Notes under the pieces: model-generated
Database searches by the model: none
The model's input: the letters and a program-made list of their open reading frames with translations, nothing else
What the model was told of the DNA's origin: nothing
Part shown: positions 7,788-15,225 of the stretch, one piece after another
Position numbering within the stretch: position 1 is the first letter of the stretch
Layout: each line of letters opens with the position of its first letter
From: Betaproteobacteria bacterium
GTDB lineage: Bacteria; Pseudomonadota; Gammaproteobacteria; Burkholderiales; Burkholderiaceae
Reading direction: 5' to 3'
Length of the DNA stretch: 28,903 nt
Assembly (NCBI GenBank): GCA_018969885.1
Contig: JAGWXN010000013.1
Location: forward strand, 1 to 28,903
Made by a program: the position numbers and the translations under genes

Positions 7788-9623
7788 TTGAATCCCAAAG
7801 CCTTTCGCCGATCCGCCTTGCAGGCCACCCTCGCCGTATCGCTTGCGGCCTCACTCTTAGTGAGCGGCTGCTCGGATACCGTCATTACTCCGGGCGAGTT
7901 GGAACTCAACGTCTCCTCGGGCTACCCCATCGTCGGTGCAACGGTCACGCTGAAAGGCGCAAACGGTGCCACGCTCCAGACGGCTGGCACGTCGGACACG
8001 GGCAGCGTCACCATTTCCCGCCACCAAGCAATGAGCACTCTTGGGTTCGGCCCCTATCTCGTGCAGAGCACGGGGGGCAAAGCGAACGGGGTACCGGTCA
8101 CCGAGCAGTACTTCTCCGTCGCGAGCGGTGACGCAGGACGTACCAATGTCACGCCCATCACTCATCTGATTGCAGTCGAGGCGACCGGCACCACCAATAC
8201 CAACGGGATCAAGACGCTCTTCTCGAGCGGCTTTGATTCGGCTAAAGCGCAGCAGCTCACGTCGGCCAAGCTCACCACTGCGAAAACCAGCGTGAACGAC
8301 GTTCTGAAAAGCGTCAACCCGAGAATCGACCTGTCCACTTACGATCCGCTTTCCGCCTCGTTCAAGTTCGGCGATGCGATCGACAGCCAGCTCGATTATC
8401 TGAAGCTTGCGCTACGCAGCACCAGCAAGTCGCTCGATGACGTGCAAGGCTTTGTTGCCAAGGCGGCAAAAAAAGAATTCAACGCCAATGACGTTGGCGA
8501 CATCAAACCCATCAAGCGCGTGATCGCGTTTGGTGACAGTCTGACCGATGGCGGCACCTACACGGTGTGGGCGTCTTTCGCTGCGTCAGGACAACCGCGG
8601 TTTGACCCTGCCACGCCACTGCCGTCACTGGAATCTGCCTCGATCTGGGGGGGCAAGTTCACCACCAACCCTGGAAAGGTCTGGGTTGAGCATCTCGCAG
8701 CCTCCTATGGGTACGCGATCAAGCCCGCAATGCTGATGGGCGGAACGCAGCCCTCAGCGAATTTGCTGCAGCTGGGATGCAGTACCTGCACCAACTATGC
8801 CCAGGGCGGTTCGCGCGTTGCGCTACAGCCCGGAATCGGTAATCGGGGTACGGCCGCCGGCCCATCGAACTATGACCGGACAAGCGCGTTCAACGCTGCC
8901 TCCACCATCCCAGTCAAAGAGCAGATCGACATCCATCTGGGCAACCCCGGTGAGGGTAAATTCAAGGCAGGTGATCTGGTGCTCGTCTTCGCCGGAGCCA
9001 ACGATATTTTCATCCAGGCTCAGAGCGGGCAAAGCCAGCAGGTAATCGCCGAAGCGGTCGGTGCCGCTGCCATGCAGTTGGCCGAGCAAGCGGCCCGACT
9101 GAAGGCCGCCAACGCCAGTTCGCTGGTGGTCATCGGCCTGCCCGACATGGGCAAAACCCCATCGGGCGCGGCGAGCGGTGCTGCGAGTGCCGCGGGCCTG
9201 AGCGCGCTGTCGCTTCAGGTGTTCAATGGCACGCTTGCGGCGGCACTCAAGGCGCAAAACATCGTGTTTGTCGATCCCAACGAGATTCTCACTGCCGTCC
9301 TGACCAAGCCGGCAGACTACGGTTTCAAAGTCACGATCGATACCGACGCGAGCAAGGCGCTCGCGAGCACGGCCTGCGGAATCAATCAGATTGCAGCAGC
9401 CGCTCAGTTTGATGACCCCAAGAATCCCAGCTCGCTTTACTGCTCCACGCCGAACGCAACGGCCTCCAATGTCGGCACACTGCGCGCCGCTGGCGCCGAC
9501 GCCACCTACGTGTTCGCCGACGGCGTGCATCCCAGCTCACAGACGCATAAGGTGCTGGCGGACTATCTCGGCAGCAAGCTGCCGCGCCTTCTCACCGACG
9601 CGATGCCGGCGACACCGAAGTAA
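7788..9623 (+). CDS. GDSL/SGNH-family esterase lipoprotein
   Basis: A 611-residue exported lipoprotein. The leader ends in a lipobox, LLVSGC, with C28 as the lipidated residue. After a roughly 220-residue N-terminal part, the SGNH hydrolase domain starts at about residue 244. It has IAFGDSLTDGGTY (block I, nucleophile S251), FAGANDIF (block III, N405) and DGVHPS (block V, D578 and H581). Enzymes of this family hydrolyse lipid, ester or sugar-acetyl bonds, and this one would act at the cell envelope. The N-terminal part begins with ELNVSSGYPIVGATVTLKG, which looks like a small beta-sandwich (carboxypeptidase-regulatory-like) segment, then a helical region. A CSTC pair near residue 330 may form a disulfide. 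It starts at TTG. It is longer than the usual GDSL esterase, and lacks a recognisable C-terminal autotransporter barrel. Confidence 0.88.
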   Translation: MNPKAFRRSALQATLAVSLAASLLVSGCSDTVITPGELELNVSSGYPIVGATVTLKGANGATLQTAGTSDTGSVTISRHQAMSTLGFGPYLVQSTGGKANGVPVTEQYFSVASGDAGRTNVTPITHLIAVEATGTTNTNGIKTLFSSGFDSAKAQQLTSAKLTTAKTSVNDVLKSVNPRIDLSTYDPLSASFKFGDAIDSQLDYLKLALRSTSKSLDDVQGFVAKAAKKEFNANDVGDIKPIKRVIAFGDSLTDGGTYTVWASFAASGQPRFDPATPLPSLESASIWGGKFTTNPGKVWVEHLAASYGYAIKPAMLMGGTQPSANLLQLGCSTCTNYAQGGSRVALQPGIGNRGTAAGPSNYDRTSAFNAASTIPVKEQIDIHLGNPGEGKFKAGDLVLVFAGANDIFIQAQSGQSQQVIAEAVGAAAMQLAEQAARLKAANASSLVVIGLPDMGKTPSGAASGAASAAGLSALSLQVFNGTLAAALKAQNIVFVDPNEILTAVLTKPADYGFKVTIDTDASKALASTACGINQIAAAAQFDDPKNPSSLYCSTPNATASNVGTLRAAGADATYVFADGVHPSSQTHKVLADYLGSKLPRLLTDAMPATPK

Positions 9624-9650
9624 GCGTCGCGCGGCGTTCCATCCAGCACG

Positions 9651-9680
9651 CTGTCCGGTGCCGATCACGGTACCGGACAG
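9651..9680. terminator. Strong hairpin between convergent genes
   Basis: Arms 9651-9663 and 9668-9680 form a 13-base stem (12 Watson-Crick pairs and one G-U) around the tetraloop ATCA. It sits 27 bases after the esterase stop codon and 75 bases from the stop of the convergent Bug gene. No T-run follows on either strand, so it is not a textbook intrinsic terminator. It may still end transcription or protect the 3' end. Confidence 0.5.
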
Positions 9681-9755
9681 TGGAATGTCCTTGCGCGAGG
9701 GCAACACCCCGGGCACTGGCGCCCCTGGCGAGGGTAGCCCTCTGCACGCTTTTTC

Positions 9756-10748
9756 TTATTCAACCTTGGCGCCCGATTTACGGATGATTGAGCGCATACG
9801 ATCGGTTTCGCTCCGCATGAAAGCGCTGAATTGTTCGGGGCTCATCTGAAGCGGGACCATCCCGGCTGCGATGAGACTCTTTTCAACGAATTCCCGATCA
9901 CTCAGGATCGAGGCAACCGCCTGGCTCAGCTTACCGATCACGTCCGCCGGTGTCGCCGCTGGTGCAACGAACCCATACCAAGCGCCAATATCCATGTCGG
10001 GAAGTCCAGCCTCGGCGAACGTGGGGACGGTGGGCAGCAGCGGATTGCGGGCCGCGCCGCTCAGGGCCAGAACCTTGATACGACCGTTGGCAATGAAACC
10101 CTGGATCGTCGGGATACCTGGGAAGGTGAACAGCACCTGCCCGCCCAGCACGTCGGCCACAGCGGGTGCAGATCCCTTGTAGGCGACGTGCGCGAGATCA
10201 GTCGCCGTGAGCACCTTGAACATTTCACCCATGATGTGGGCCTGGCTACCTACGCCGTAGGACCCATAGCTCAGTTGACCTCGCCGCGCTTTGGCGTAGT
10301 CGATGAGTTCGCCCACCGAATTGGCGGGCAGCGTCGACGCAACCGCAAGCGTGAGCGGCAAATAGGAACTCGACGCGACGGGTGCGAAGTCACGGGCCAT
10401 GTCGTAGGCGAGTTTTTGAAACAGGACAACATTGAGGACAAATGTCTGATCATTGGAGAACAACAGCGTGTAGCCGTCGGGGGTGGCTCGTGCAACCACC
10501 TCGGCACCAATCGCGGTGTTGGCGCCCGCACGGTTTTCAACGACCACGGGCTGCCCAAGCCGTGCTGACAGCTGACCCGCCATCAATCGACCCGTGATGT
10601 CGGTCGCGCCCCCTGGTGCAAACGGCACGACCAGGCGGATCGGCCGCGACGGGTAGTTATCGACCTGCGCCGCGCAAGGCAGGGCGATCCCCAATCCCGC
10701 CAGCAGGGCGCTCATGGCGAGCAGGCGGCGGACAAAGCAAGCAATCAT
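9756..10748 (-). CDS. Bug-family (TTT) periplasmic substrate-binding protein
   Basis: A 330-residue receptor. The Sec-type leader MIACFVRRLLAMSALLAGLG ends at CAAQ, and the mature part begins YPSRPIRLVVPFAPGGATD. Family blocks VVVENRAGANTAIG, RATPDGYTLLFSN and HVAYKGSAPAVADVLGG are all present, with SGAARNPLLPTVPTFAEAG in the second lobe. The ATG at 10748 is fixed by AGGAGG 7 bases upstream; the frame extends further upstream but has no leader-like sequence there. It is divergent from the monooxygenase-Bug-P450 operon, with 154 bases between, so the two units may share control. The ligand is unknown. Its glycine-poor ANTAIG in place of the common GAGGxIG is a small deviation in the pocket-forming segment. 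Confidence 0.93.
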   Translation of the reverse strand: MIACFVRRLLAMSALLAGLGIALPCAAQVDNYPSRPIRLVVPFAPGGATDITGRLMAGQLSARLGQPVVVENRAGANTAIGAEVVARATPDGYTLLFSNDQTFVLNVVLFQKLAYDMARDFAPVASSSYLPLTLAVASTLPANSVGELIDYAKARRGQLSYGSYGVGSQAHIMGEMFKVLTATDLAHVAYKGSAPAVADVLGGQVLFTFPGIPTIQGFIANGRIKVLALSGAARNPLLPTVPTFAEAGLPDMDIGAWYGFVAPAATPADVIGKLSQAVASILSDREFVEKSLIAAGMVPLQMSPEQFSAFMRSETDRMRSIIRKSGAKVE

Positions 10749-10902
10749 TTTCGAACCTCCTAAGCTAGACTCATGGGCAGCGCGGGCGTTGTGCCAATGC
10801 CGACCGGTCGTGAATGCTCGCCCCAAATCACCTGCGGTGTCCAGCGGGTGACACATCAAGCCCTCAACCCGATCCGAGCCCACCGATCGCCAGCCTTCAA
10901 TC

Positions 10903-12096
10903 ATGCAAAAACCCCTTCGCGTATTGATCTCAGGTGCTGGCGTAGGCGGGCTATGCGCCGCCGCCGCGCTGCTCAGGCGGGGCATCGATGTCGAGGTCTA
11001 CGAACAGGCAACCGAATTGAAGGAGGTGGGCGCCGGCGTTCAACTATCGGCCAACGGCACGCGCGTGCTGCATGCGCTGGGCGTGGCCGAGGCGCTCAGC
11101 GCGCGCTCGTGCGAGGCGCAGGGTAAAGAGATCAGGCACTGGAAAACCGGCGAAACCTGGAAGCTCTTTGACCTTGGGCCGCTCTCCATCGAACGCTTCG
11201 GCTTTCCCTATTTCACCGTCTACCGGCCCGATCTGCTGGAGGTACTCACTCAGGCCGTCACCGCGCTCAAACCCGATGCCATCCACCTCGGCGCGCGCGT
11301 GGCAGGTTTCGAACAGAATCGGGAGCGTGTCACACTTCTCCTCGAGTCAGGTGAGCGGGTCAGCGGTTCCGTGCTGGTGGGCGCAGACGGCGTGCATTCG
11401 CGCGTCCGGCAGGGTCTCTTTGGTCCCGACCGCGCGCAATTCAGCGGCGTCGTTGCATGGCGCGCAGTCGTCCCCATGGCGCGGCTGCCCGCACACATGG
11501 CGCGCAGGGTGGGCTCAAACTGGGTGGGACCAGGCGGCCATATCGTTCACTATCCGCTTCGCGCGGGTCAGCTCATGAACTTCGTCGGTGCGCTCGAGCG
11601 TTCCGACTGGCAGGTAGAGTCCTGGAGCCATCGCGGCACGCAGACCGAACTTGCCCATGATTTTTCAGGCTGGCATGAAGACATTCAGCACTTCATTGGT
11701 CAGATCAACGCACCCAACAAATGGGCGCTCATGACCCGGGCGCCGCTTGAACGCTGGAGCGTGGGCCGGGTGACGTTGCTGGGCGACGCCGCCCACTCCA
11801 TGCTGCCCTTCCTCGCACAGGGTGCGGTGATGGCCATTGAAGATGGCTACATGTTGGGCCGGTGTCTTGCCGACTTCCCGCCAGAAGAAGCGCTACAGCG
11901 CTTCGAACGGGCGCGGCTCGCACGCACCACTCAGGTCGTTCAGGGTGCAGCAGCAAACATGTGGCGCTTTCATAACCCCCTGCTCGCCGATCCGGATGAA
12001 GGCCGGCGCTTTATCGAGCGCGAATGGGCCGGTAATCGCATCTCAGACCGCTACGACTGGCTATTCCGTTACGACGCGACCACCGAGGAACTTTGA
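10903..12096 (+). CDS. FAD-dependent aromatic-ring monooxygenase
   Basis: A 397-residue class A flavoprotein monooxygenase, of the 3-hydroxybenzoate 6-hydroxylase / salicylate hydroxylase kind. These enzymes use NAD(P)H and O2 to hydroxylate a phenolic acid in the cytosol. The dinucleotide-binding GAGVGG is at residues 11-16, the DG motif GADGVHS at D162-G163, and the FAD-ribityl GD motif LLGDAAHSMLPFLAQGA at G294-D295. KEVGAGVQLSANG is typical of the group. The exact aromatic substrate cannot be assigned. No clear ribosome-binding site precedes the ATG, but the first beta strand begins right after it, so a much later start is unlikely. Its stop codon overlaps the start of the next gene by one base (TGATG), implying translational coupling. 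Confidence 0.9.
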   Translation: MQKPLRVLISGAGVGGLCAAAALLRRGIDVEVYEQATELKEVGAGVQLSANGTRVLHALGVAEALSARSCEAQGKEIRHWKTGETWKLFDLGPLSIERFGFPYFTVYRPDLLEVLTQAVTALKPDAIHLGARVAGFEQNRERVTLLLESGERVSGSVLVGADGVHSRVRQGLFGPDRAQFSGVVAWRAVVPMARLPAHMARRVGSNWVGPGGHIVHYPLRAGQLMNFVGALERSDWQVESWSHRGTQTELAHDFSGWHEDIQHFIGQINAPNKWALMTRAPLERWSVGRVTLLGDAAHSMLPFLAQGAVMAIEDGYMLGRCLADFPPEEALQRFERARLARTTQVVQGAAANMWRFHNPLLADPDEGRRFIEREWAGNRISDRYDWLFRYDATTEEL

Positions 12097-13106
12097 TGAA
12101 ACTGAACCCTCTCTTTGCCTTCGGCCGCCGTGGCGTGTCCGCCCTCCTTGTCTGCGCCGCCGGCCTCGCTTGCACCCAACCTGTAGCCGCCCAAACCCCA
12201 GGGGCGGACTACCCAGCACGCACCGTCCAGCTCATTGTCCCCTTCCCGCCCGGGGGCCCCACCGATATCGTTGGACGGCTGGTGGCCCAGCGGCTATCCG
12301 AGGGACTTGGCCGATCGGTGGTGGTGGAAAATCGACCTGGTGCGGGCGGCACCGTGGGATCGGCCGCCGCAGCCAAGGCGGCGCCCGACGGCTACACCCT
12401 GCTCTACGGCAGCACCAGCACGCTTGCCATCGCACCCAGCCTCTACCGCAGCCTCTCCTATGATCCGCGGGTCGCCTTCACGCCCATCAGCCTGGTCTCG
12501 CGCGGCGCCATCGTGCTCGCGATTCACAGCGCGGTCCCAGCGGCTTCGCTGAACGACTTCATCGCCGAGGCACGGCGCGCACCCGGCAAGTTCGCTTACG
12601 CGTCGGCGGGCAGCGGAACGCCCCCGCACCTGGCCGCCGAATTTTTCAAATCGGTAGCGGGTATCGATCTCCTTCATGTCCCCTACAAAGGCGGCGCCCA
12701 GGCGTTAAACGACGTGGCCTCGGGTCAGGCACAGGCCATTTTCGAGGGCCTGGTCACGCTGGCCCCTCAGCTCCGGGCGGGTCGAATCCGGGCGCTCGCC
12801 ATCACCGGCGAACGACGCGACGCCGCGTTCCCGGACGTACCCACCTTCGCCCAGGCCGGACTGCCGCAATACGACGCTTACTTCTGGAGCGGGCTGGTGG
12901 CCCCGGCCGGAACGCCGCCCGACATCATCAGCCGGCTGAACGCAGTGCTCAACCAGGGGCTGGAGCGCGCCGACATCCGCGAAGCCTTCGAGCGACAGGG
13001 ATTGCAGACTGCAGCAAGCAGCCCCCAGGCCTTCGGACAGTTCATCGCCTCCGAAATCGAGCGGTGGGCGCGGGTCACCAAAGCATCCGGCGCGCAGGTT
13101 GATTGA
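12096..13106 (+). CDS. Bug-family (TTT) periplasmic substrate-binding protein
   Basis: A 336-residue receptor with leader FGRRGVSALLVCAAGLACTQ ending PVAAQ. The mature part begins YPARTVQLIVPFPPGGPTD. Other family blocks are VVVENRPGAGGTVG, KAAPDGYTLLYGS and HVPYKGGAQALNDVASG. I start it at the ATG at 12096, 8 bases after GAGG; an in-frame TTG three bases earlier is possible but less likely. It overlaps the monooxygenase stop by one base and ends 13 bases before the P450 ATG. Being enclosed between two oxygenases suggests that its ligand is, or is related to, their aromatic carboxylate substrate. That is inference from gene order. Confidence 0.93.
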   Translation: MKLNPLFAFGRRGVSALLVCAAGLACTQPVAAQTPGADYPARTVQLIVPFPPGGPTDIVGRLVAQRLSEGLGRSVVVENRPGAGGTVGSAAAAKAAPDGYTLLYGSTSTLAIAPSLYRSLSYDPRVAFTPISLVSRGAIVLAIHSAVPAASLNDFIAEARRAPGKFAYASAGSGTPPHLAAEFFKSVAGIDLLHVPYKGGAQALNDVASGQAQAIFEGLVTLAPQLRAGRIRALAITGERRDAAFPDVPTFAQAGLPQYDAYFWSGLVAPAGTPPDIISRLNAVLNQGLERADIREAFERQGLQTAASSPQAFGQFIASEIERWARVTKASGAQVD

Positions 13107-13119
13107 GTTCGCCTCGAAC

Positions 13120-14397
13120 ATGACCCACGCGACGCCAGCCTCGGCGCATCCGACAACGCCCGATCAGGCGGCGACGCTGGCGTTTTCGCTTGCGGCGCCG
13201 CCTGACGGATTCATCGACGATCCCTATCCCTGGTATGCAGCGCTCAGGCGCCACGCACCGGTTCATCGCCTGGCCCCCGATTCGCTCCTTCTCACGCGCT
13301 GTGCGGACCTGATGGCGGTGTATCGGCACCCGGGAGCAAGCTCGGACAAGAAGCGAGAATTCGCACCCAAATACGGCCTGGGGTCACCGCTTTTTGAGCA
13401 TCACACCACCAGCCTGGTATTCAGCGACCCGCCGCTTCACACGCGGGTCAGGCGTCTCCTCACTGGCGCGCTCAATCAGCGCGCGGTCGCGCGGATTGAG
13501 TCCGGACTGATCGAACTGGTCGACGGACTGATCGCCCGACTAGCCTCACTCCCCCAGCCCGATCTGATTCGCGACTTCGCCGCCCGCATTCCAGTGGAGG
13601 TGATTGGCTCGCTTCTGGACGTACCGCGAGAAGAGCGTGAGCCGCTACAGGGCTGGTCGATCGACATCCTCTCGGCGCTTGAGCCGGTGCCCAGCGCGAC
13701 CCTGCGCGAGCGCGGTAACCGCGCAGTGACCGATTTTCTGAACTATCTGCGCGATCTGGTGGCCCGACGCCGTCAGAAGCCGGGCGACCCCGACGTCGAC
13801 ATGCTCACCCGGCTGATTCTTGGTGAAACCGACGGCGAGCGCCTGAGCGAACTCGAGCTGCTTCACAACTGCATCTTTCTCCTCAACGCAGGCCACGAAA
13901 CCACCACCAACCTGATCGGTAACGGCCTGGAGGTTCTCATGCGACATCGCGACCAGCTCGAACGACTGGTTCGCGAACCCGCCTTGATTGCGCCAGCGGT
14001 GGAAGAGCTGCTGCGCTTCGAGAGCCCGCTGCAGCTCAATAACCGGCTGGCCACCGCACCGATCGAGCTGCCTGCCGATCCGGTCACCGGACGAGGCGTC
14101 TTCACGATTGAAGCAGGCACCTTCGTCACGCTCGGCGTCGGTGCGGCCAATCGGGACCCGGAAGCATTTACCGACCCCGACCGACTCGACATCGGGCGCC
14201 GCCCCAACCCTCAGCTCGCGTTCGGCCACGGCGCGCATGCCTGCGCTGGCATGAACATCGCGCGATTGGAGGCACGCGTGGCCATCGGCAGGCTGGTCTC
14301 ACGCTATCCAGATCTCGAACTCGCCGCGCCCCCTGAGCGTGATCGCCGGATCCGCTTCAGGGGATTTCGAACGCTGCCGGCCGCGTTGAACGCCTGA
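13120..14397 (+). CDS. Cytochrome P450
   Basis: A soluble bacterial P450 of 425 residues, a usual length. The I-helix oxygen-activation motif AGHETT is at residues 257-262 (acid E260, T261). The K-helix ExxR is E296-R299 in EELLRFESP. The heme loop FGHGAHACAGMNIARLE carries the thiolate cysteine C375. It would hydroxylate or demethylate a small substrate using electrons from a ferredoxin or flavodoxin. No such partner or reductase is encoded in the window. The ATG at 13120 is chosen; the frame is also open from a TTG at 13099, inside the upstream Bug gene. Neither has a strong ribosome-binding site. It is the last gene of the monooxygenase-Bug-P450 operon. Its stop codon directly abuts that of the convergent cytochrome gene. 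Confidence 0.93.
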   Translation: MTHATPASAHPTTPDQAATLAFSLAAPPDGFIDDPYPWYAALRRHAPVHRLAPDSLLLTRCADLMAVYRHPGASSDKKREFAPKYGLGSPLFEHHTTSLVFSDPPLHTRVRRLLTGALNQRAVARIESGLIELVDGLIARLASLPQPDLIRDFAARIPVEVIGSLLDVPREEREPLQGWSIDILSALEPVPSATLRERGNRAVTDFLNYLRDLVARRRQKPGDPDVDMLTRLILGETDGERLSELELLHNCIFLLNAGHETTTNLIGNGLEVLMRHRDQLERLVREPALIAPAVEELLRFESPLQLNNRLATAPIELPADPVTGRGVFTIEAGTFVTLGVGAANRDPEAFTDPDRLDIGRRPNPQLAFGHGAHACAGMNIARLEARVAIGRLVSRYPDLELAAPPERDRRIRFRGFRTLPAALNA

Positions 14398-15225
14398 CTA
14401 GGGGCGCGACCGCGCCGCGGCGAGCGACTTGTGGGTGAACAGATAGTGGGTGGAATCAAGCGGCTTATGGCAGGCCAGACACTCGCCCTGGCTGAACCCT
14501 GTTCGCACCATCCGGTCAGTGCCAAACACAGCGTAGTGCCAGTCGCCGTTTCGAATCATCGCGGGAATGTCGCTCCCCCATCCCTTGCCCACGGCCATCG
14601 CGGTATAGAACAGCAGGCGGTCAGCCTCGAAGAAGGTATCGGAACCCACGAGGGGCTTGCGTTCAGCATCGAGCTTGGCTGCATACACTTCGACCACCAC
14701 CGCCGAGCCGTCTTCGGGCGCCCGGCCGGCAGCCACATCAGCCAGCAGTTGGGGGCTGGCGTAAAAGCGCCGCACCTGGCGGGTAGCGGGAAAATTCATG
14801 GTGAGATAGTGCGTAAAGCGCTCCCGATAATCTGCGGGAAAGCTCATTTTGCTGCCGGTCAGTGCGGCAAACGGGACCGAGCGCGCAGGCGCACCAGCGG
14901 GCGCTGCAGGTAGCGCGGCATAGTGCGTCGCAAGCGGTTTGAGATCGGCTTCACCCAACTGCTCCGCGATCGCATTCATGACGCCGCTCTTGCGGCTCCC
15001 CTCACGCAGCGCCTTCAACTGATTCTCGAGGTAACCCGCTCGCTGGCCAGCCAGATTGGGAATCGTCTCGCTGATGCTGAGGCCGTTTGCACCATGGCAA
15101 GCGGCACAGGTGGTGTTCGCGAGCGTGGCGGCGCGCTCTGCCGCGGGATCGGCCGAAGCGGGCGTGGCAATCGCCGCCGCAACGATCAAGGTAAGAAAGC
15201 CGCGAGCATGGTTTGAACGGTTCAT
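14398..15225 (-). CDS. Cytochrome c fused to a cytochrome P460 domain
   Basis: A 275-residue exported diheme protein. The Sec leader ends near ATPASA (about residue 25). An N-terminal class I cytochrome c of the c4/c553 type follows, with CAACH at residues 40-44 and a likely axial M83 in KSGVMNAIAEQLG. Residues from about 125 on match cytochrome P460: ERFTHYLTMNF, VRRFYASPQ, AVVVEVYAAK and a C-terminal CLACH at 249-253 followed by STHYLFTH. P460 proteins elsewhere oxidise hydroxylamine or bind NO through a lysine-crosslinked heme; whether this one has the crosslink cannot be told. It overlaps the upstream dehydrogenase by 4 bases (ATGA), so it is probably translated with it and could be its electron acceptor. 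That role is inferred. Confidence 0.85.
   Translation of the reverse strand: MNRSNHARGFLTLIVAAAIATPASADPAAERAATLANTTCAACHGANGLSISETIPNLAGQRAGYLENQLKALREGSRKSGVMNAIAEQLGEADLKPLATHYAALPAAPAGAPARSVPFAALTGSKMSFPADYRERFTHYLTMNFPATRQVRRFYASPQLLADVAAGRAPEDGSAVVVEVYAAKLDAERKPLVGSDTFFEADRLLFYTAMAVGKGWGSDIPAMIRNGDWHYAVFGTDRMVRTGFSQGECLACHKPLDSTHYLFTHKSLAAARSRP

Noticed and set aside
10749..10985. 79-residue N-terminal extension of the third Bug receptor
   Set aside because: A perfect AGGAGG and a Sec leader mark the internal ATG at 10748, and the extension runs into the divergent monooxygenase gene.
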